Assembly (NCBI GenBank): GCA_946479995.1
Contig: CAMLIU010000091.1
Span: 1-6,557, forward strand
Source: an uncultured Gemmatimonadota bacterium
GTDB taxonomy: Bacteria; Gemmatimonadota; Gemmatimonadetes; Gemmatimonadales; Gemmatimonadaceae
Length of the DNA stretch: 6,557 bases
Direction: 5' to 3'
Below are positions 5,430-6,557 of the stretch, one piece after another. The position numbers and the translations under genes are program-made. Every line of letters begins with the position of its first letter. The stretch's first letter is position 1. The notes under the pieces were generated by a model. That model was given only the letters and a program-made list of their open reading frames with translations, was not told the DNA's origin and did not search any database.

Positions 5430-6333
5430 GAGTCACCTGGTGTGCGCCGTCACCTTCGTACTACCCCGCACCGGGAAGGAGGGCTCCATCGACGCCGATC
5501 TGCTGCGCATCCCCGTGGGCCCGGGCTCCATCCACGTGGAGCGCTATGGCCATGGCGGCGCGCCCGTCGTGCTGCTGCACGGCTTCGGCACCTCGAGCTT
5601 CGTGTGGCGGAACATCGCCCCGGAGATCGCACTCGCCAATCGCACCGCCTTCGCCCTCGACCTCTTCGGCTACGGCGAGTCTGACCGTCCCTTCGATGCC
5701 GACTACGGCATCGCCTCGGAGACCGAGCTGGTGGACCGCGCCCTCACGGCGATGCGCCTCCCCAAGGCCACGGTCGTGGGACTCGATCTTGGCGGCGCCG
5801 TGGCGCTCCGGCTCGCCGCCACGCGGCCGGAGCGGGTCGAGCGGCTGCTGCTCGTCAATCCCATCGCCCTCGATGAGATCCCCGCGGGCGACATCACCTC
5901 GCTCCAGCGCAACACCGCCCGGTTCGCCATCCGCACCTCGCGCAGCATCCTCGGCGCGGCGCCCATCCTCGGCGAGGTGCTCCGCCGGAGCGTGGCGGAC
6001 GAGGCGCACATGCCCGACAAGCTCGTGGCCCGCTACCTCGCGCCGTACGTCGGCGCCGAGGGGCTGGAGCACCTGCTCCTCCTCGCGCGCTCCATCGACG
6101 ACGAGGACATGGACGACGTGGAGCTCGGCTCGCTTCCGCAGCCCACGTTGATCGTGTGGGGCGACCGGGACCCGTGGGTGGACGCGAAGTTTCCCGACAG
6201 GCTGGCAGACACGATACCCGGCAGCCGACTCGTCCGCCTCCCTGGCGTCGGGCGACTCGTACCGGAGGAAGACCCCGAGGCACTCGTTTCGCTGCTGCTC
6301 GAGTTCATCGGCGCGGCCGCGCTTCGCGGCTGA
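5419..6333 (+). CDS. Alpha/beta-fold hydrolase with Asp nucleophile and no catalytic His
   Basis: This is a 304-residue protein (counted from the ATG at 5419) of the alpha/beta-hydrolase fold, probably cytoplasmic. The core is plain: VVLLHGFGTSSFVWRN (about 50-65) carries the oxyanion-hole HG, LDLFGYGESDRP (about 80-91) is the next conserved loop, and VVGLDLGGAVALRLA (about 119-133) is the nucleophile elbow. A cap region lies at about 150-235, and PTLIVWGDRDPWVD (about 242-255) carries the acid residue Asp251. The elbow has Asp123 where Ser is usual, as in haloalkane dehalogenases and epoxide hydrolases. The Trp that normally follows Asp in those enzymes is Leu here. In the final motif the expected GH is Gly-Arg (LPGVGRLVPEEDPEAL, Arg279, codon CGA at 6253-6255). 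The catalytic His is thus missing, so the substrate and even activity are uncertain. The start is also uncertain: 5419 lacks a Shine-Dalgarno, while AAGGAGG at 5476-5482 points to ATC at 5488, and GTG at 5440 and 5515 are other options. Confidence 0.85.
   Translation: MRPPSHLVCAVTFVLPRTGKEGSIDADLLRIPVGPGSIHVERYGHGGAPVVLLHGFGTSSFVWRNIAPEIALANRTAFALDLFGYGESDRPFDADYGIASETELVDRALTAMRLPKATVVGLDLGGAVALRLAATRPERVERLLLVNPIALDEIPAGDITSLQRNTARFAIRTSRSILGAAPILGEVLRRSVADEAHMPDKLVARYLAPYVGAEGLEHLLLLARSIDDEDMDDVELGSLPQPTLIVWGDRDPWVDAKFPDRLADTIPGSRLVRLPGVGRLVPEEDPEALVSLLLEFIGAAALRG
5476..5482 (+). promoter_or_regulatory. Strong Shine-Dalgarno-like AAGGAGG inside the hydrolase N-terminal region
   Basis: This is the best anti-Shine-Dalgarno match in the window. 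It is followed 5 nt later by ATC (5488), in frame with the hydrolase and just where the family's first beta-strand begins (IDADLLRIPVG). No ATG, GTG or TTG lies at proper spacing. It may be chance (Gly-Lys-Glu-Gly codons) or mark the real start. Confidence 0.35.
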
Positions 6334-6362
6334 CTCCGCGGCGCACCCATCGGGGGCCGATG
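6316..6362 (+). terminator. Paired GC hairpins at the end of the hydrolase gene
   Basis: GCCGCG (6316-6321) and CGCGGC (6325-6330) form a tight hairpin over the last codons. CATCGG (6348-6353) and CCGATG (6357-6362) form a second just after the stop. Neither is followed by a proper T-run, so termination here would be weak or factor-assisted. Confidence 0.3.
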
Positions 6363-6404
6363 AATCTGTCAGTTAAAAAGCCTGCAGAACGTTCCCGAAG
6401 TAGT

Positions 6405-6410
6405 TATATT
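6405..6410 (+). promoter_or_regulatory. Candidate -10 box for the gene at 6442
   Basis: TATATT matches the sigma-70 -10 consensus at five of six positions and lies in the most AT-rich patch of the window (about 6365-6425). No good -35 hexamer is present 16-18 bp upstream. The start would be near 6417, about 25 nt before the ATG. A small ATAT-TG-ATAT palindrome (6406-6415) overlaps the box. Confidence 0.4.
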
Positions 6411-6441
6411 GATATGTCATTCAACCCCGTACCCTGAATTC

Positions 6442-6557
6442 ATGGCCAGATCGCAGCGCAATACGACGAATCGCCGGTATGCAGGACCCGCGGAGCCCTC
6501 GCCGTTCGAGCAGGCCCGCGACGAGCTCTTCCAGCACATCATGCGGTGCGGTGTCGT
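6442..6557 (+). CDS. Unknown protein, N-terminal part (3' end outside window)
   Basis: The open frame from ATG at 6442 runs to the window end, 38 codons plus a partial one. It encodes a basic, probably flexible N-terminus (MARSQRNTTNRRYAGPAEPS) followed by FEQARDELFQHIMRCGVV, which looks like an amphipathic helix. It has the GC-rich third positions of its neighbours, starts after an AT-rich promoter-like patch and is not overlapped by another gene. There is no Shine-Dalgarno before the ATG. The fragment is too short to name a family. Confidence 0.6.
   Translation, partial: MARSQRNTTNRRYAGPAEPSPFEQARDELFQHIMRCGV

Overview
The window is GC-rich (third codon positions dominated by G/C). It reads as a piece of chromosome from a Gram-negative bacterium with an outer membrane, because it encodes a TonB-dependent receptor. 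GC content, gene style, weak or absent Shine-Dalgarno sequences and heptamer-rich intergenic repeats made of GTGAGAC-type units suggest Gemmatimonadota. That assignment is a judgement from memory, not a database result. No RNA genes, CRISPR arrays, insertion sequences or phage genes were seen.

Layout, left to right. (1) 2-418: the 3' end of an acetyl-CoA synthetase gene (+), followed by a heptamer-based inverted repeat at 426-499. (2) 537-2771: a candidate promoter, a clear dyad (573-597) at the predicted transcription start, and a complete siderophore-type TonB-dependent outer-membrane receptor (+). (3) 2772-3085: a 314-nt stretch with no convincing gene, holding a GC hairpin and a short run of GTACG heptamers. 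(4) 3086-3469: a small unrecognised gene (+). (5) 3502-3582: a large nested hairpin with a T-tract, a terminator between convergent genes. (6) 5197 down to 3589 on the minus strand: a compact three-gene unit of an acidic 101-aa unknown protein, a membrane-anchored DsbA-like thiol oxidoreductase (CPAC), and a VKOR-family quinone-linked thiol oxidase. (7) 5419-6333: an alpha/beta-fold hydrolase (+) with Asp at the nucleophile position and Arg where the catalytic His should be. (8) 6442-6557: the start of another gene (+) behind an AT-rich promoter-like region.

How the genes work together. The best-supported functional unit is the minus-strand disulfide pathway. The DsbA-like protein would oxidise exported proteins in the periplasm, and the VKOR homologue would re-oxidise it and pass electrons to quinone, replacing DsbB. 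Their genes overlap by 4 nt (GTGA), suggesting translational coupling. The receptor imports a ligand, probably a ferric siderophore, and its own dyad operator suggests individual regulation. The acs and hydrolase genes have no evident functional link to their neighbours.

Most of the window is ordinary housekeeping or accessory sequence. The points most worth a second look are the non-Fur-like operator of the receptor gene, the hydrolase's altered catalytic residues and uncertain start, the nested terminator, and the two possible starts of the DsbA-like gene.
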